The notes under the pieces are model-generated. The model made no database searches, was not told where the DNA came from, and worked only from the letters and a program-made list of their open reading frames with translations. Made by a program: the position numbers and the translations under genes. This document shows positions 37,640 through 47,452 of a stretch of DNA of 64,000 bases, piece after piece; within the stretch, counting starts at the first letter, position 1; every line of letters starts with the position of its first letter. The stretch is from Aquitalea palustris (lineage in GTDB: Bacteria > Pseudomonadota > Gammaproteobacteria > Burkholderiales > Chromobacteriaceae), in the NCBI RefSeq assembly GCF_003693445.1, contig NZ_RFAR01000004.1, forward strand, positions 1 to 64,000, in the 5' to 3' direction.

Positions 37640-38598
37640 GTTCCACCCCGTACGTGCACCGCACGGTGCTGCTAGCCGAAGCTGTAGCCGCGCTCGCCAT
37701 CAAGCCTGATGGCGTGTATGTGGACTGCACCTTTGGTCGCGGTGGCCACAGCCGGCTCATCCTGTCGCAGCTGGGGCCGCAAGGCCGCCTGATTGCCTTC
37801 GACAAGGATCTGGAAGCCATTGCCGAAGCTGACAAGCTGGCGGCAGAAGACAGTCGCTTTACCATTGTCCACAACGGTTTCGAAACCCTGGGCCAGGAAC
37901 TGGCCCGACTGGGGGTAGCCGTGGTGGACGGTGTATTGATGGATCTGGGCGTGTCCTCGCCACAGATCGACGACGGGCGTCGCGGCTTCAGTTTCCGCTT
38001 CGACGCACCGCTGGACATGCGCATGGACACCACCCGCGGCATCACTGCCGCCCAGTGGCTGGCTACTGCGGAAGAAGACGAAATCAAAGAGGTCATCAAG
38101 ACTTATGGTGAAGAGCGGTTTGCTCGCAAGATCGCAGCAGCCATTGTTGCGCAACGGGAGCTCGCTCCCCTCCAGACCACGCGTGAGCTCGCCCTGCTCG
38201 TTGGGCAAAACGTCCGTACTCGGGAACCGGGTCAGGACCCAGCCACGCGGACCTTCCAGGCGATCCGGATCTTTGTGAACCGCGAGCTGGACGAGCTGAA
38301 AGCGGTATTGCCGCAAGCAGCCCGTCATCTGGCTGAGGGTGGCCGGCTGGCCATCATCAGCTTCCACTCGCTGGAAGACCGTATCGTCAAACAATACCTA
38401 CGCGATGCCAGCAGCGTGGAAAAGCTGCCTACCTGGGTGATGGTGCGTGCCGACGAGATGGCACGCCCGCCGCTGGAAACCGTAGGCAAGCCGGTGCGCG
38501 CCAGCGAGGAAGAAGTGCGTGAAAACGCCCGTTCCCGCAGCGCCATCATGCGTATCGCCGAGCGTACCGCCGCGCCGTGGCGGGAGGGGGATGCATGA
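37636..38598 (+). CDS. rsmH: 16S rRNA (cytosine(1402)-N4)-methyltransferase RsmH
   Basis: A 320-residue SAM methyltransferase (formerly MraW) with the motif [14 protein letters not shown], the [12 protein letters not shown] catalytic region, and the C-terminal [13 protein letters not shown]. It starts at a GTG that overlaps the mraZ stop; the longer in-frame extension covers mraZ and is not used. It overlaps ftsL by 4 bases. Confidence 0.95.
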   Translation: MSSTPYVHRTVLLAEAVAALAIKPDGVYVDCTFGRGGHSRLILSQLGPQGRLIAFDKDLEAIAEADKLAAEDSRFTIVHNGFETLGQELARLGVAVVDGVLMDLGVSSPQIDDGRRGFSFRFDAPLDMRMDTTRGITAAQWLATAEEDEIKEVIKTYGEERFARKIAAAIVAQRELAPLQTTRELALLVGQNVRTREPGQDPATRTFQAIRIFVNRELDELKAVLPQAARHLAEGGRLAIISFHSLEDRIVKQYLRDASSVEKLPTWVMVRADEMARPPLETVGKPVRASEEEVRENARSRSAIMRIAERTAAPWREGDA

Positions 38599-38867
38599 AC
38601 CGCCTGTGCGCGATCCTTCTGGTGCTGGTCGTGGTGTCCGCCTGGTCGGTGGTCACCTCGCAGCACGTATCGCGCAGGCTGTACAGCGACCTGCAGAAAG
38701 AGCAGAAGTCCGCCCAGCAGCTGGAGGTGGAGTTTGGTCAGCTGCAACTGGAGCAAAGTACCTGGGGTGCGCACGCGGTGATTGAAAAGGCCGCCAGCAC
38801 GCGGCTGGGCATGCATACGCCCGATCCACGGCAGATCCAGGTGATTTCTGCCCGGGGAGGTGCCTGA
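38595..38867 (+). CDS. ftsL: Cell division protein FtsL
   Basis: A 90-residue bitopic protein: short cytoplasmic start, one membrane helix ([15 protein letters not shown]), and a periplasmic coiled coil (about 30-60, [19 protein letters not shown]). FtsL joins FtsB and FtsQ in the divisome. Identified by size, topology and its place between rsmH and ftsI; sequence is poorly conserved in the family. It overlaps rsmH by 4 bases and ftsI by 1 base. Confidence 0.9.
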   Translation: MNRLCAILLVLVVVSAWSVVTSQHVSRRLYSDLQKEQKSAQQLEVEFGQLQLEQSTWGAHAVIEKAASTRLGMHTPDPRQIQVISARGGA

Positions 38868-40618
38868 TGCGCACCAGCTACTCCGCCCATCAGCGTGAAC
38901 GCCTTGCCGATGCCAGCCCTGCCCTGAAAATGACGGCAGGGCGTGTGCGTTTTGTGCTGCTGATGCTGGGCATGCTGTTTCTGGCCTTGATCGGTCGTGC
39001 CATTTACCTGCAAGTGGTGCAGCAGGACTTCCTGCAAGGCCAGGGTGAGGCGCGTTTCCGGCGCGCCATGACACTGGAAGCCAACCGCGGGGTGATCACC
39101 GACCGCAATGGCGAACCGCTGGCCATCAGCTCGCCGGTACAAACCATCTGGGCCAGCCCGGCCGACATGGAGCCGGTGCCGCCGGCCAAGCTGCGTGATC
39201 TGGGCAAGCTGCTGGACATGGCACCGGAAGAGCTGGCCACCAAACTGTCCGACCGCAAGAAAGAATTCGTTTACATCAAGCGTCAGATCAATCCGGAAGT
39301 GGCCGACAAGGTGATTGCCCTGGGCATTCCCGGCATTGCCAAGCAGCAGGAATACCGCCGCTTCTATCCGGCCGGGGAAATCATTTCCCACATCATCGGT
39401 TTTACCGGGGTGGACGGCAAAGGTCAGGAAGGCGTAGAGCTGGCGCGCGAAAAAATGCTGTCCGGCAAGGATGGCCGCCGTGTGGTGATCAAGGATCGTC
39501 GTGGTCACATCATCGAGGACGTGGCTGCCATCGAGCCGCCGCGCGATGGCCAGACCCTGGCGCTGGCAGTGGATCATCGTATCCAGTACCTGGCTTATCG
39601 CGAAATCAAGGCCGCCGTGGAAGAGAACAAGGCCAAGGCGGGCAGTGTCGTCGTGCTGGATGCCAAGACCGGTGAATTGCTGGCGCTGGCCAACTACCCC
39701 TCGTTCAACCCCAACAACCGGGTTGGCACCACGCCGGAAATGCTGCGTAACCGTGCGGTGATCGACCTGTTCGAACCCGGCTCCACCATGAAGCCGCTGT
39801 CGATCTCGCTGGCGCTGGAGCACGGCAAGGCCAACGTCAACACCGTGCTGGACACCCACAGCTACATGATTGGTCCGGCCACCATCCGCGACGTATCGGC
39901 CCAGCCCAGCCTGAACATTCTGGGCATCATCCAGAAATCGTCCAACGTCGGCACCAGCAAGCTGGCGCTGCTGAGCAGCCCGCAGGATTTCTGGACTTAT
40001 TACGATTCACTGGGCTTTGGCCGTGCACCCAATACCGGTTTTCCCGGTGAGGCGGCAGGGCGCTTGCGCGACTGGAAAAACTGGCGGCCCATCGAGCAGG
40101 CCACCATGTCCTTCGGCTATGGCGTGTCGGTCAGCCTGCTCCAGATGGCGCGGGCTTATACCATTTTCACCAATGACGGCGTGATGCTGCCCATCTCGCT
40201 GTACAAGACCAGCACCCCCATGCCGGGCAAACGGGTACTGAGCGAAAAAACCGCACATGAAATGCACGACCTGCTGGTGGCCAATAGCGAACCGGGTGGC
40301 GGCGCGGTCGGTGGTCGCATCATCGGCTACAGCATCGGCGGCAAGAGCGGTACGGCGCGCAAGCTGGAAGGGCGCACCTATGTGGCCAACAAGCACCGCG
40401 CCCTGTTCATGGGCTTTGCCCCGGGCAAGAACCCCAAACTGATCGTGGCCGTGATGATCGACGAACCCACGGCCGGCAAATATTACGGCGGCGCCATTTC
40501 CGCGCCGGTGTTTTCCCAGGTGGCTGGCGGCGCGCTGCGCGTGCTGAATGTGCAGCCGGACGAGCCGTCCAACAACAGCTTGCTGCCGGACTCGACCCCG
40601 GTCCCTGCGGATTTTTGA
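38867..40618 (+). CDS. ftsI: Penicillin-binding protein 3 (septal transpeptidase FtsI)
   Basis: A 583-residue class B PBP with an N-terminal membrane helix (RFVLLMLGMLFLALIGRAIY), a dimerisation region and a transpeptidase domain carrying EPGSTMKPL (active Ser), SSNVG and KSGTARK motifs in order. It crosslinks septal peptidoglycan with FtsW. The start overlaps the ftsL stop by one base (TGATG). Confidence 0.95.
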   Translation: MRTSYSAHQRERLADASPALKMTAGRVRFVLLMLGMLFLALIGRAIYLQVVQQDFLQGQGEARFRRAMTLEANRGVITDRNGEPLAISSPVQTIWASPADMEPVPPAKLRDLGKLLDMAPEELATKLSDRKKEFVYIKRQINPEVADKVIALGIPGIAKQQEYRRFYPAGEIISHIIGFTGVDGKGQEGVELAREKMLSGKDGRRVVIKDRRGHIIEDVAAIEPPRDGQTLALAVDHRIQYLAYREIKAAVEENKAKAGSVVVLDAKTGELLALANYPSFNPNNRVGTTPEMLRNRAVIDLFEPGSTMKPLSISLALEHGKANVNTVLDTHSYMIGPATIRDVSAQPSLNILGIIQKSSNVGTSKLALLSSPQDFWTYYDSLGFGRAPNTGFPGEAAGRLRDWKNWRPIEQATMSFGYGVSVSLLQMARAYTIFTNDGVMLPISLYKTSTPMPGKRVLSEKTAHEMHDLLVANSEPGGGAVGGRIIGYSIGGKSGTARKLEGRTYVANKHRALFMGFAPGKNPKLIVAVMIDEPTAGKYYGGAISAPVFSQVAGGALRVLNVQPDEPSNNSLLPDSTPVPADF

Positions 40619-40629
40619 AGAAACAGAAC

Positions 40630-42108
40630 ATGAAAAGTCGCCTGACAAGCTTGCCGGACTGGGATCCGGCACAACTGAACCAGCTGGGCCTCCCCATCAA
40701 ACGGGTCGAGGCTGACAGTCGCCGCGTGCTGCCCGGAGATATCTTCCTGGCCTGCCACGGCGAGTACGCTGATGGCCGCGACTTCATTCCTGCTGCGCTG
40801 GAAAAAGGCGCCGCAGCTGTGCTGTGGGATAACGCTGACGGGTTTGCCTGGAAGCCGGAATGGGTGCTGCCCAATCTGCCGGTGCCGGCCCTGCGCGAGC
40901 GTGCCGGCATGGTGGCGGCGCATGTCTATGGCCAGCCCAGCCTGGCGATGACGGTGATCGGCATTACCGGCACCAATGGCAAGACCTCCATTTCCCACTG
41001 GCTGGCACAGGCCTTTTCCCTGCTGGGGCAAAAAGCCGCGCTGATCGGCACCGTGGGTAACGGTTTTTATGGTGAACTGACCCAAACCACCCACACCACG
41101 CCAGACCCGGTCACCGTGCAGCAAAAGCTGGCTGAGTATCGCCGCCAGGGCGCGCACGTGGTGACCATGGAAGTGTCCAGCCACGGGCTGGACCAGTCGC
41201 GGGTCAATGGTGTCAGCTTTGCCACGGCGGTGTTTACCAACCTGACCCGCGACCATCTGGACTACCACGGCAGCATGGAAGCCTACGGTGCGGCCAAGGC
41301 CAAGCTGTTCCACTGGGAAGGCCTCAAGCACGCCGTCATCAATGTGGACGACCCGTTTGGCCGCCAGCTGGTGCAGGACATTGATGCCAGCCAGACCAAG
41401 GTAGTGAGCTATGGCCTGACCCAGGGCGATGTCCGCCCGCTCAGCCTCACGGCCAATCTGGATGGTCTGCACCTGCAGGTGACCACCCCTTGGGGTGAGG
41501 TGGAAGTGCGCACCGGCCTGGTGGGTCGCTTCAATGCCAGCAATCTGTTGGCCTGTCTGGCCACGCTGTGCGTGAATGGTGTCAGCCTGGCCGATGCTGC
41601 TGCAGTCATGGCGCGCATCCAGCCGGCACGTGGCCGCATGCAGAGCATAGGCGGCAGCCACGAGCCGCTGGTGGTGATCGATTACGCCCACACCCCGGAT
41701 GCCCTGGAAAAAGCCCTGGCCACGCTGGCCGACATCCGCCCGGCCGCTAGCAAGCTGTATTGCGTATTCGGCTGCGGTGGCGACCGTGATCCGGGCAAGC
41801 GCCCGATGATGGGCGAAATCGCCGAACGCATTGCCGATGTGGCCGTGGTGACCAGCGACAACCCGCGTACCGAAAACCCGCAAACCATCGTCGATCATAT
41901 CCTGGCTGGCATGAGCCATCCGGGCCATGTCGAGCTGGATCGCGCTGCAGCCATTCACTGGGCGGTCAGCCGTGCCCAGGCCGGCGACATCGTACTGATT
42001 GCCGGCAAGGGCCACGAGGAATATCAGGACATCGCCGGGGTCAAGCATCCCTTCTCCGATTTTCGCATTGCCGAAGAAGCACTGACGGCCTGGGGAGATC
42101 GCGCATGA
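40630..42108 (+). CDS. murE: UDP-MurNAc-tripeptide ligase MurE
   Basis: A 492-residue Mur ligase. ATP loop GITGTNGKTS (about 114-123), the carbamylated-Lys region and the DNPRTENP motif, which in E. coli (DNPR) selects meso-diaminopimelate, are all visible. It adds the third residue to the muropeptide in the cytoplasm. An in-frame TTG at 40615 overlapping ftsI is an alternative start; the ATG at 40630 was preferred. Confidence 0.95.
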   Translation: MKSRLTSLPDWDPAQLNQLGLPIKRVEADSRRVLPGDIFLACHGEYADGRDFIPAALEKGAAAVLWDNADGFAWKPEWVLPNLPVPALRERAGMVAAHVYGQPSLAMTVIGITGTNGKTSISHWLAQAFSLLGQKAALIGTVGNGFYGELTQTTHTTPDPVTVQQKLAEYRRQGAHVVTMEVSSHGLDQSRVNGVSFATAVFTNLTRDHLDYHGSMEAYGAAKAKLFHWEGLKHAVINVDDPFGRQLVQDIDASQTKVVSYGLTQGDVRPLSLTANLDGLHLQVTTPWGEVEVRTGLVGRFNASNLLACLATLCVNGVSLADAAAVMARIQPARGRMQSIGGSHEPLVVIDYAHTPDALEKALATLADIRPAASKLYCVFGCGGDRDPGKRPMMGEIAERIADVAVVTSDNPRTENPQTIVDHILAGMSHPGHVELDRAAAIHWAVSRAQAGDIVLIAGKGHEEYQDIAGVKHPFSDFRIAEEALTAWGDRA

Positions 42109-43481
42109 TGACCTTGCATCAGGCGGCACAACTGGCTGGCGGCAGCCTGAGCGGTGGCGACGGACAGGCGCGTCTGGCGCGCGTGGTCACCGATAGCCGT
42201 GCCGTGCAGCCGGGCGACCTGTTTGTCGCGCTCAAGGGCGAGCGTTTTGATGCGCATGATTTCGTGGCCGATGTGCTGGCCCGTGGTGCGCTTGCTGCGC
42301 TGGTGGCCGAGGATTTTGCACTGGAGAATGCCAGCCTGATCCGGGTAACTGATACCCGGCTGGCGCTGGGCCGTCTGGCTGCCGGCTGGGCTGCCACACT
42401 GCCGGCGCTGCGCGTGGGCATCACCGGCTCCAATGGCAAGACCACGGTCAAGGAAATGCTCACCGCCATTCTCAAGGCTCATGCCGGAGACGCCGCCGTG
42501 CATGCCACTGCCGGCAACTTCAATAACGACATCGGCCTGCCGCTCACCCTGCTGGGTCTCAAGCCCGCCCACCGTTATGCGGTGCTGGAAATGGGCATGA
42601 ACCATCACGGCGAGCTGACTTATCTGACTGGCCTGGCGCAGCCGCAAGTGGCATTGGTCAACAATGCCATGCGCGCGCATTTCGGTCATTTCGCCGACAC
42701 CACCGATGTTGCCCGTGCCAAGGCAGAAATCTTCTCTGGCCTGCAGGCGGATGGCGTGGCCATCGTCAATGCCGACGACGCCAATATCGATCTGTTCCGT
42801 ACGGCCGCCGGCAAGCACCGCGTGTGCAGCTTTGGCCTGCAGCAGCCCGCTGACATCAGCGCCCGCGACATCAGCCTGCAGGCGCTGCAAAGCAGTTTTA
42901 CCCTGTGCAGCCCGCAGGGCGAGCAGGCCATCAGCCTGCCGGCGCCGGGCGAACACAATGTCCGCAATGCGCTGGCCGCCGCTGCGCTGGCGCTGGCGCT
43001 GGATGTACCGCTGGCCACCATCGCGGCCGGCCTGGCTGCTTTTGGCAATGCCAAGGGCCGTTTGCAGCAGAAGGCTGGCCTGCACGGTGGCGTGGTGATC
43101 GACGACAGCTACAACGCCAATCCGGATTCCATGAAAGCCGGTATCGATGTGCTGGCCGGCTTGCCGGCACCGCACTGCTTCGTGATGGGTGATATCGGCG
43201 AGCTGGGCGAGTCAGCCGTGCAACTGCATCGCGAAGTGGGCGAACACGCCCGCCGGCGCGGCATTGCCCAATTGGTGACGCTGGGCGAACTCAGCCGTCA
43301 CGCCGCCGCTGCCTATGGCGACGGCGCGCAGAGTTTTGATGATTTCGCGGCGCTAGCCAGCTGGCTGGGCGCCAATTTGCAAGCGGGAGCCTCAGTGCTG
43401 GTGAAGGGTTCGCGCTTCATGCGTATGGAACGGGTGGTGGAACACCTGACGACCGCAAAACAACAAGAAGAGGGAGTGTAA
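42105..43481 (+). CDS. murF: UDP-MurNAc-tripeptide-D-alanyl-D-alanine ligase MurF
   Basis: A 458-residue Mur ligase with ATP loop [13 protein letters not shown] (about 105-117), [13 protein letters not shown], and the C-terminal [14 protein letters not shown] motif typical of MurF. It adds D-Ala-D-Ala to UDP-MurNAc-tripeptide. Its start overlaps the murE stop by 4 bases. Confidence 0.95.
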   Translation: MMTLHQAAQLAGGSLSGGDGQARLARVVTDSRAVQPGDLFVALKGERFDAHDFVADVLARGALAALVAEDFALENASLIRVTDTRLALGRLAAGWAATLPALRVGITGSNGKTTVKEMLTAILKAHAGDAAVHATAGNFNNDIGLPLTLLGLKPAHRYAVLEMGMNHHGELTYLTGLAQPQVALVNNAMRAHFGHFADTTDVARAKAEIFSGLQADGVAIVNADDANIDLFRTAAGKHRVCSFGLQQPADISARDISLQALQSSFTLCSPQGEQAISLPAPGEHNVRNALAAAALALALDVPLATIAAGLAAFGNAKGRLQQKAGLHGGVVIDDSYNANPDSMKAGIDVLAGLPAPHCFVMGDIGELGESAVQLHREVGEHARRRGIAQLVTLGELSRHAAAAYGDGAQSFDDFAALASWLGANLQAGASVLVKGSRFMRMERVVEHLTTAKQQEEGV

Positions 43482-43482
43482 G

Positions 43483-44568
43483 GTGCTGCTCTGGCTAGCT
43501 GAATTGCTGGGTTCTCATATCCGGACCTTTAACGTTGTGTTCTACGTCACCCTGCGGGCGGTGATGGCGGCGCTGACTTCGCTGACCATCTCGCTGCTGA
43601 TGGGGCCGTGGGTGATCCGCAAGCTGACCGAACTGAAAGTCGGCCAGGCGGTGCGCAATGATGGCCCGCAAACCCATCTGGTCAAGGCCGGTACGCCGAC
43701 CATGGGCGGTTCGCTGATCCTGCTGTCCATCACCATTACCACCCTGCTGTGGGCCGACCTGTCCAACAAATACGTCTGGCTGCTGCTGGCGGTGATGCTG
43801 GGTACCGGTGCGCTGGGCTTCTACGACGACTGGCGCAAAGTGGTGTACAAGGACCCGAAAGGGGTGTCGGCCAAGTTCAAGATGGCCTGGCAATCCACCA
43901 TTGCCATTGCTGCCGGGGTGTTCCTGATCGCCACCGCCAAGCTGCCGGCCTCCACCGAATTCATCGTGCCCTTCTTCAAGACCGTGGCCTACCCGCTGGG
44001 CGTGGTGGGCTTCTGCGTGCTGACCTATCTGGTGATTGTCGGCACCTCGAATGCGGTCAACCTGACCGATGGTCTGGACGGTCTGGCAGCGCTGCCGGTG
44101 GTGATGGTGGCCTCCGGCCTGTCCATCTTTGCCTATGTGGCCGGTCACGTGGTGTTCTCCCGCTATCTGGGCCTGCCCTTCATTCCCGGCGCGCATGAGG
44201 TCGTGGTGTTCTGCGCTGCCATCTGCGGGGCCTGTCTGGGCTTTTTGTGGTTCAACGCCTATCCGGCCCAGGTATTCATGGGCGACGTGGGCGCGCTGGC
44301 ACTGGGCGCGGCACTGGGCACCGTGGCGGTAATCGTGCGTCAGGAAATCGTGCTGTTCATCATGGGCGGTCTGTTCGTGATGGAAGCGCTGTCGGTGATG
44401 ATCCAGGTGACCTCGTTCAAGCTCACCGGCAAGCGTGTGTTCCGCATGGCACCGCTGCATCACCACTACGAATTGAAGGGCTGGAAAGAAACCCAGGTTG
44501 TCGTGCGTTTCTGGATCGTCACCATGATGCTGGTACTGGCCGGCCTCGCTTCGTTGAAATTGCGTTAA
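43483..44568 (+). CDS. mraY: Phospho-MurNAc-pentapeptide translocase MraY
   Basis: A 361-residue polytopic enzyme making lipid I. Motifs: KAGTPTMGG, the DDWRK pair, [13 protein letters not shown] and the [11 protein letters not shown] loop near the C-terminus. About ten membrane helices. It begins with GTG one base after the murF stop. Confidence 0.96.
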   Translation: MLLWLAELLGSHIRTFNVVFYVTLRAVMAALTSLTISLLMGPWVIRKLTELKVGQAVRNDGPQTHLVKAGTPTMGGSLILLSITITTLLWADLSNKYVWLLLAVMLGTGALGFYDDWRKVVYKDPKGVSAKFKMAWQSTIAIAAGVFLIATAKLPASTEFIVPFFKTVAYPLGVVGFCVLTYLVIVGTSNAVNLTDGLDGLAALPVVMVASGLSIFAYVAGHVVFSRYLGLPFIPGAHEVVVFCAAICGACLGFLWFNAYPAQVFMGDVGALALGAALGTVAVIVRQEIVLFIMGGLFVMEALSVMIQVTSFKLTGKRVFRMAPLHHHYELKGWKETQVVVRFWIVTMMLVLAGLASLKLR

Positions 44569-44580
44569 GGACAAGGGCTC

Positions 44581-45960
44581 ATGGACTTTGCTGATCGTCA
44601 CATCGCGGTAGTGGGGCTGGGAGGCTCGGGGCTGGCTGCCGCGCGCTATCTGGCTGCCCACGGCGCACGCGTGGTGGTGGCCGATAGCAAGCCCGCGCCG
44701 GAGCGCGTGGCCGAATTGCAGCGCCATGTGCCGGACGCCGAACTGCGCGTCGGTGCCTTTGATGCCAGCACTTTTGCCGGCGTCGACATGCTGGTGCTCA
44801 GCCCCGGCGTCCCGCTGAAAACCCCGGCCATTGACGCCTTCCGCCGGGCCGGTGGTGAAGTGGTGGGCGATGTGGAATTGCTGGCCCGCGCCATCAAGGG
44901 TAATGGCAGCAAGGTCATTGCCATCACAGGCTCCAATGGCAAGACCACGGTCACCAGTCTGGTGGGTCATCTGTGCCAGCAAGCCGGCCTGGATACCATC
45001 GTCGCCGGCAATATCGGCCTGGCGGTGCTGGAAGCCCTGCTGGAGCGCGAACAGTCCGGCAAGCAGCCTGATGTTTGGGTACTGGAATTGTCCAGCTTCC
45101 AGCTGGAAACCACTTACAGCCTGGAGGCGGATGCCGCCACCGTGCTGAATATTTCCGAAGACCACCTGGATCGCTACCACGACCTGCTGGACTACGCCCA
45201 CGCCAAGACCGCCGTGTTCAATGGTCTGGGTGTGCAGGTGCTGAACCGCGACGACATCCTGGCTCCGGCCATGGTGCGTCCCGGCCATCAGGTGAAGTGG
45301 TTCTCGCTCAAGCAGCCGGTGGAATACAGCCTGCGTCAGCAGGACGGCGAATACTGGCTGAGCGCGCAGGGCGAGGCCGTGCTGCCGCAAGCCCGCCTGC
45401 AACTGCAAGGTCTGCACAATGCGGCCAACGCCCTGGCGGCGCTGGCCTTGTGCGACAGCATTGGCCTTGACCGTGTCGCCCTGTTGCAAGGCCTGCAAAG
45501 CTTTCAGGGCCTGGCCCATCGCGTGGAGCTGGTGGACGAATTTGGCGGCATCGCCTGGATTGACGATTCCAAGGGCACCAATGTCGGTGCTACTGAAGCG
45601 GCGCTCAATGGTATGACCCGCAAGGTGGTGCTGATTGCCGGCGGCGATGGCAAGGGCCAGGATTTCAGCCCGCTGGCTCCGGCCTGCCAGCGCATTGCCC
45701 GCGCCGTGCTGCTGATTGGTCGCGATGCCGGCCGTATCCGCGCCGCCCTGGCCGACAGCGCTGTGCCGCTGCAGGATTGCGCCACGCTGGAAGACGCCAC
45801 CCGCGCTGCGGCCGCGCTTGCCCAGCCGGGTGATGTGGTGCTGCTGTCGCCGGCCTGTGCCAGCCTGGACATGTTCCGCAACTACGCCCACCGCGCCCAG
45901 GTGTTCATCGATACCGTGGCAGAAATCAAGGCCGCAGCGGTCGGAAAGGGGCAGCCATGA
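44581..45960 (+). CDS. murD: UDP-MurNAc-L-alanine:D-glutamate ligase MurD
   Basis: A 459-residue Mur ligase starting with a Rossmann-like [13 protein letters not shown], then ATP loop [13 protein letters not shown] (about 117-129), NIGLAVLE, and the C-terminal [11 protein letters not shown] and [12 protein letters not shown] motifs. It adds D-Glu. Twelve bases separate it from mraY; it overlaps ftsW by 4 bases. Confidence 0.95.
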   Translation: MDFADRHIAVVGLGGSGLAAARYLAAHGARVVVADSKPAPERVAELQRHVPDAELRVGAFDASTFAGVDMLVLSPGVPLKTPAIDAFRRAGGEVVGDVELLARAIKGNGSKVIAITGSNGKTTVTSLVGHLCQQAGLDTIVAGNIGLAVLEALLEREQSGKQPDVWVLELSSFQLETTYSLEADAATVLNISEDHLDRYHDLLDYAHAKTAVFNGLGVQVLNRDDILAPAMVRPGHQVKWFSLKQPVEYSLRQQDGEYWLSAQGEAVLPQARLQLQGLHNAANALAALALCDSIGLDRVALLQGLQSFQGLAHRVELVDEFGGIAWIDDSKGTNVGATEAALNGMTRKVVLIAGGDGKGQDFSPLAPACQRIARAVLLIGRDAGRIRAALADSAVPLQDCATLEDATRAAAALAQPGDVVLLSPACASLDMFRNYAHRAQVFIDTVAEIKAAAVGKGQP

Positions 45961-47114
45961 TCGTGCACTCGGCGCGCCGCTACACCGCCATCAAACCCTT
46001 CGACGAGGCACTGGCCTGGGCGCTGGCCCTGCTGTTGTCCATCAGCCTGGTGATGGTGTACTCCGCTTCCATTGCCTACGCCGAGGCCGATGCTGCCACG
46101 CAAAATCGTTATTTCTATCTGATCCGCCACGTCATCTTCATGGTGATCGGCCTCAGCGCTTCTTACATCCTGTTCCAGGTGCCGACTCGCATCTGGCAGA
46201 AGTACGCCGGCAAGCTGTTCCTGCTGGGCATCGTGCTGCTGGTGCTGGTGCTGGTGCCCGGCATTGGCCGGGTGGTGAATGGTTCGCGCCGCTGGATCAA
46301 CCTGCTCGTGCTGAATCTGCAGCCCTCGGAAATCATGAAATTTGCCACGGTGATCTATGCCGCCGACTACACCGTGCGCAAGACCCACAAGCTGCACAGC
46401 CTGAAAGAAGGTTTTGCGCCGATGTTCGCCGCCATGGTGGCCGTGGCCTTCCTGCTACTGCGCGAGCCGGACTTCGGCGCCTTGATGGTGGTGATGTCCA
46501 TCGCCATGGGCGTGCTGTTCCTCGGTGGCATCAATATGCGCATCTTCTCAGGCCTGGCGGTGATGGCGGCGGTGGCCATCGTGCTGCTGATCATCTCCTC
46601 GCCCTATCGCCTGAAGCGGGTGCTGGGCTTTATGGACCCGTGGGACGACCCCTATGGCAAGGGCTATCAGTTGTCGCACTCGCTGATCGCCATCGGTCGG
46701 GGAGAGTGGTATGGCGTGGGGCTGGGTTCCAGCATTGAAAAGCTGTTCTACCTGCCCGAGGCCCACACCGACTTCATCATGGCGGTGATTTCGGAAGAAT
46801 TCGGCTTTGTCGGCATCTGTGTGGTGATCGGCCTGTATGCCTGGATCGTGCGCCGTGCGTTTCACATCGGCGTGGAATCGAAAAAGCTGGAGCGCTTTTT
46901 CCAGGCGCTGGTGGCGCAGGGGCTGGGTATCTGGCTGGGCATCCAGGTGTTTTTCAACATCGGCGTGAACATGGGTCTGTTGCCCACCAAGGGCCTGACC
47001 CTGCCGCTGATGTCGTTTGGTGGTTCGGCCATGTTGATGAACCTCATCGCCATGGCAGTGCTGCTGCGGGTTGATTATGAAAACCGCCGCATCATGCGCG
47101 GCTACAAAGTGTAG
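45957..47114 (+). CDS. ftsW: Septal peptidoglycan polymerase FtsW (SEDS family)
   Basis: A 385-residue SEDS protein with about ten membrane helices. Motifs: [44 protein letters not shown] and [17 protein letters not shown]. It polymerises lipid II at the septum with FtsI. The last codons (RIMRGYKV-stop) are the start of an unusual downstream repeat array; a second, synonymously different copy of this tail lies at 47425-47452. The protein itself appears intact. Confidence 0.95.
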   Translation: MIVHSARRYTAIKPFDEALAWALALLLSISLVMVYSASIAYAEADAATQNRYFYLIRHVIFMVIGLSASYILFQVPTRIWQKYAGKLFLLGIVLLVLVLVPGIGRVVNGSRRWINLLVLNLQPSEIMKFATVIYAADYTVRKTHKLHSLKEGFAPMFAAMVAVAFLLLREPDFGALMVVMSIAMGVLFLGGINMRIFSGLAVMAAVAIVLLIISSPYRLKRVLGFMDPWDDPYGKGYQLSHSLIAIGRGEWYGVGLGSSIEKLFYLPEAHTDFIMAVISEEFGFVGICVVIGLYAWIVRRAFHIGVESKKLERFFQALVAQGLGIWLGIQVFFNIGVNMGLLPTKGLTLPLMSFGGSAMLMNLIAMAVLLRVDYENRRIMRGYKV

Positions 47115-47210
47115 TCGCACAGGACAAGCGCCGACAGGCGCGTGAGGGTGCAAGCCCGGTGGCGGCGGTTTCTGCGAGGCCAAGGGCCGAAGCTAAAACC
47201 GGAGCAAAGG
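47100..47210 (+). repeat. ftsW-murG tandem repeat, unit 1 (111 bp)
   Basis: Begins with the last FtsW codons (GYKV and stop) and differs from unit 2 at 5 of 111 positions. It can form, in order, a CTACA/TGTAG hairpin, a GCGCC-GACA-GGCGC hairpin, a GGGU-GCAA-GCCC hairpin (one G-U pair) enclosed by a CAG/CTG closing stem, and a GGCC-AAG-GGCC hairpin. Confidence 0.9.
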
Positions 47211-47323
47211 GGCTACAAGGTGTAGTCGCGCAGGATAAGCGCCGACAGGCGCGTGAGGGCGCAAGCCCGGTGGCGGCGGTTTCTGCGAGGCCAAGTGCCG
47301 AAGCTAAAACCGGAGCAAAGGGC
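47211..47323 (+). repeat. ftsW-murG tandem repeat, unit 2 (113 bp)
   Basis: Same order of hairpins as unit 1, with GGGC-GCAA-GCCC fully Watson-Crick paired. It again starts with GGCTACAA and a TAG, although here the codons are not part of FtsW. Confidence 0.9.
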
Positions 47324-47437
47324 GGCTACAAAGTCTAGTCGCGCAGGACAAGCGCCGACAGGCGCGCGAGGGCGCAAGCCCGGTGGTGGCGGTTTCTGCG
47401 AGGCCGCAGGACGAAGCTAAAACAGCGCATCATGCGC
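47324..47437 (+). repeat. ftsW-murG tandem repeat, unit 3 (114 bp)
   Basis: About 90% identical to unit 2 over its first 100 bases, mainly differing in the last small hairpin (about 47404-47413). Its end differs from units 1 and 2: it runs into CGCATCATGCGC, the same bases that precede GGCTAC inside ftsW. Confidence 0.88.
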
Positions 47438-47452
47438 GGTTACAAGGTTTGA
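47425..47452 (+). pseudogene. Duplicated 3' tail of ftsW overlapping the murG start
   Basis: Reads as the codons for R-I-M-R-G-Y-K-V-stop, like the true ftsW end at 47088-47114 but with synonymous changes in the last four codons and TGA in place of TAG. Its TGA overlaps the murG ATG (TGATG), the junction style of other dcw genes, so it looks like the ancestral ftsW-murG boundary left in place after the array arose. Confidence 0.75.

Noticed and set aside
43495-45891. A 798-codon minus-strand frame opposite mraY and murD
   Set aside because: Antisense artefact with the same His/Gln/Gly-rich composition; no ribosome binding site or domain.
47100-47452. CRISPR array
   Set aside because: There are only three units of 111-114 bp, adjacent without spacers, and they contain gene-tail sequence. 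No cas genes are present.
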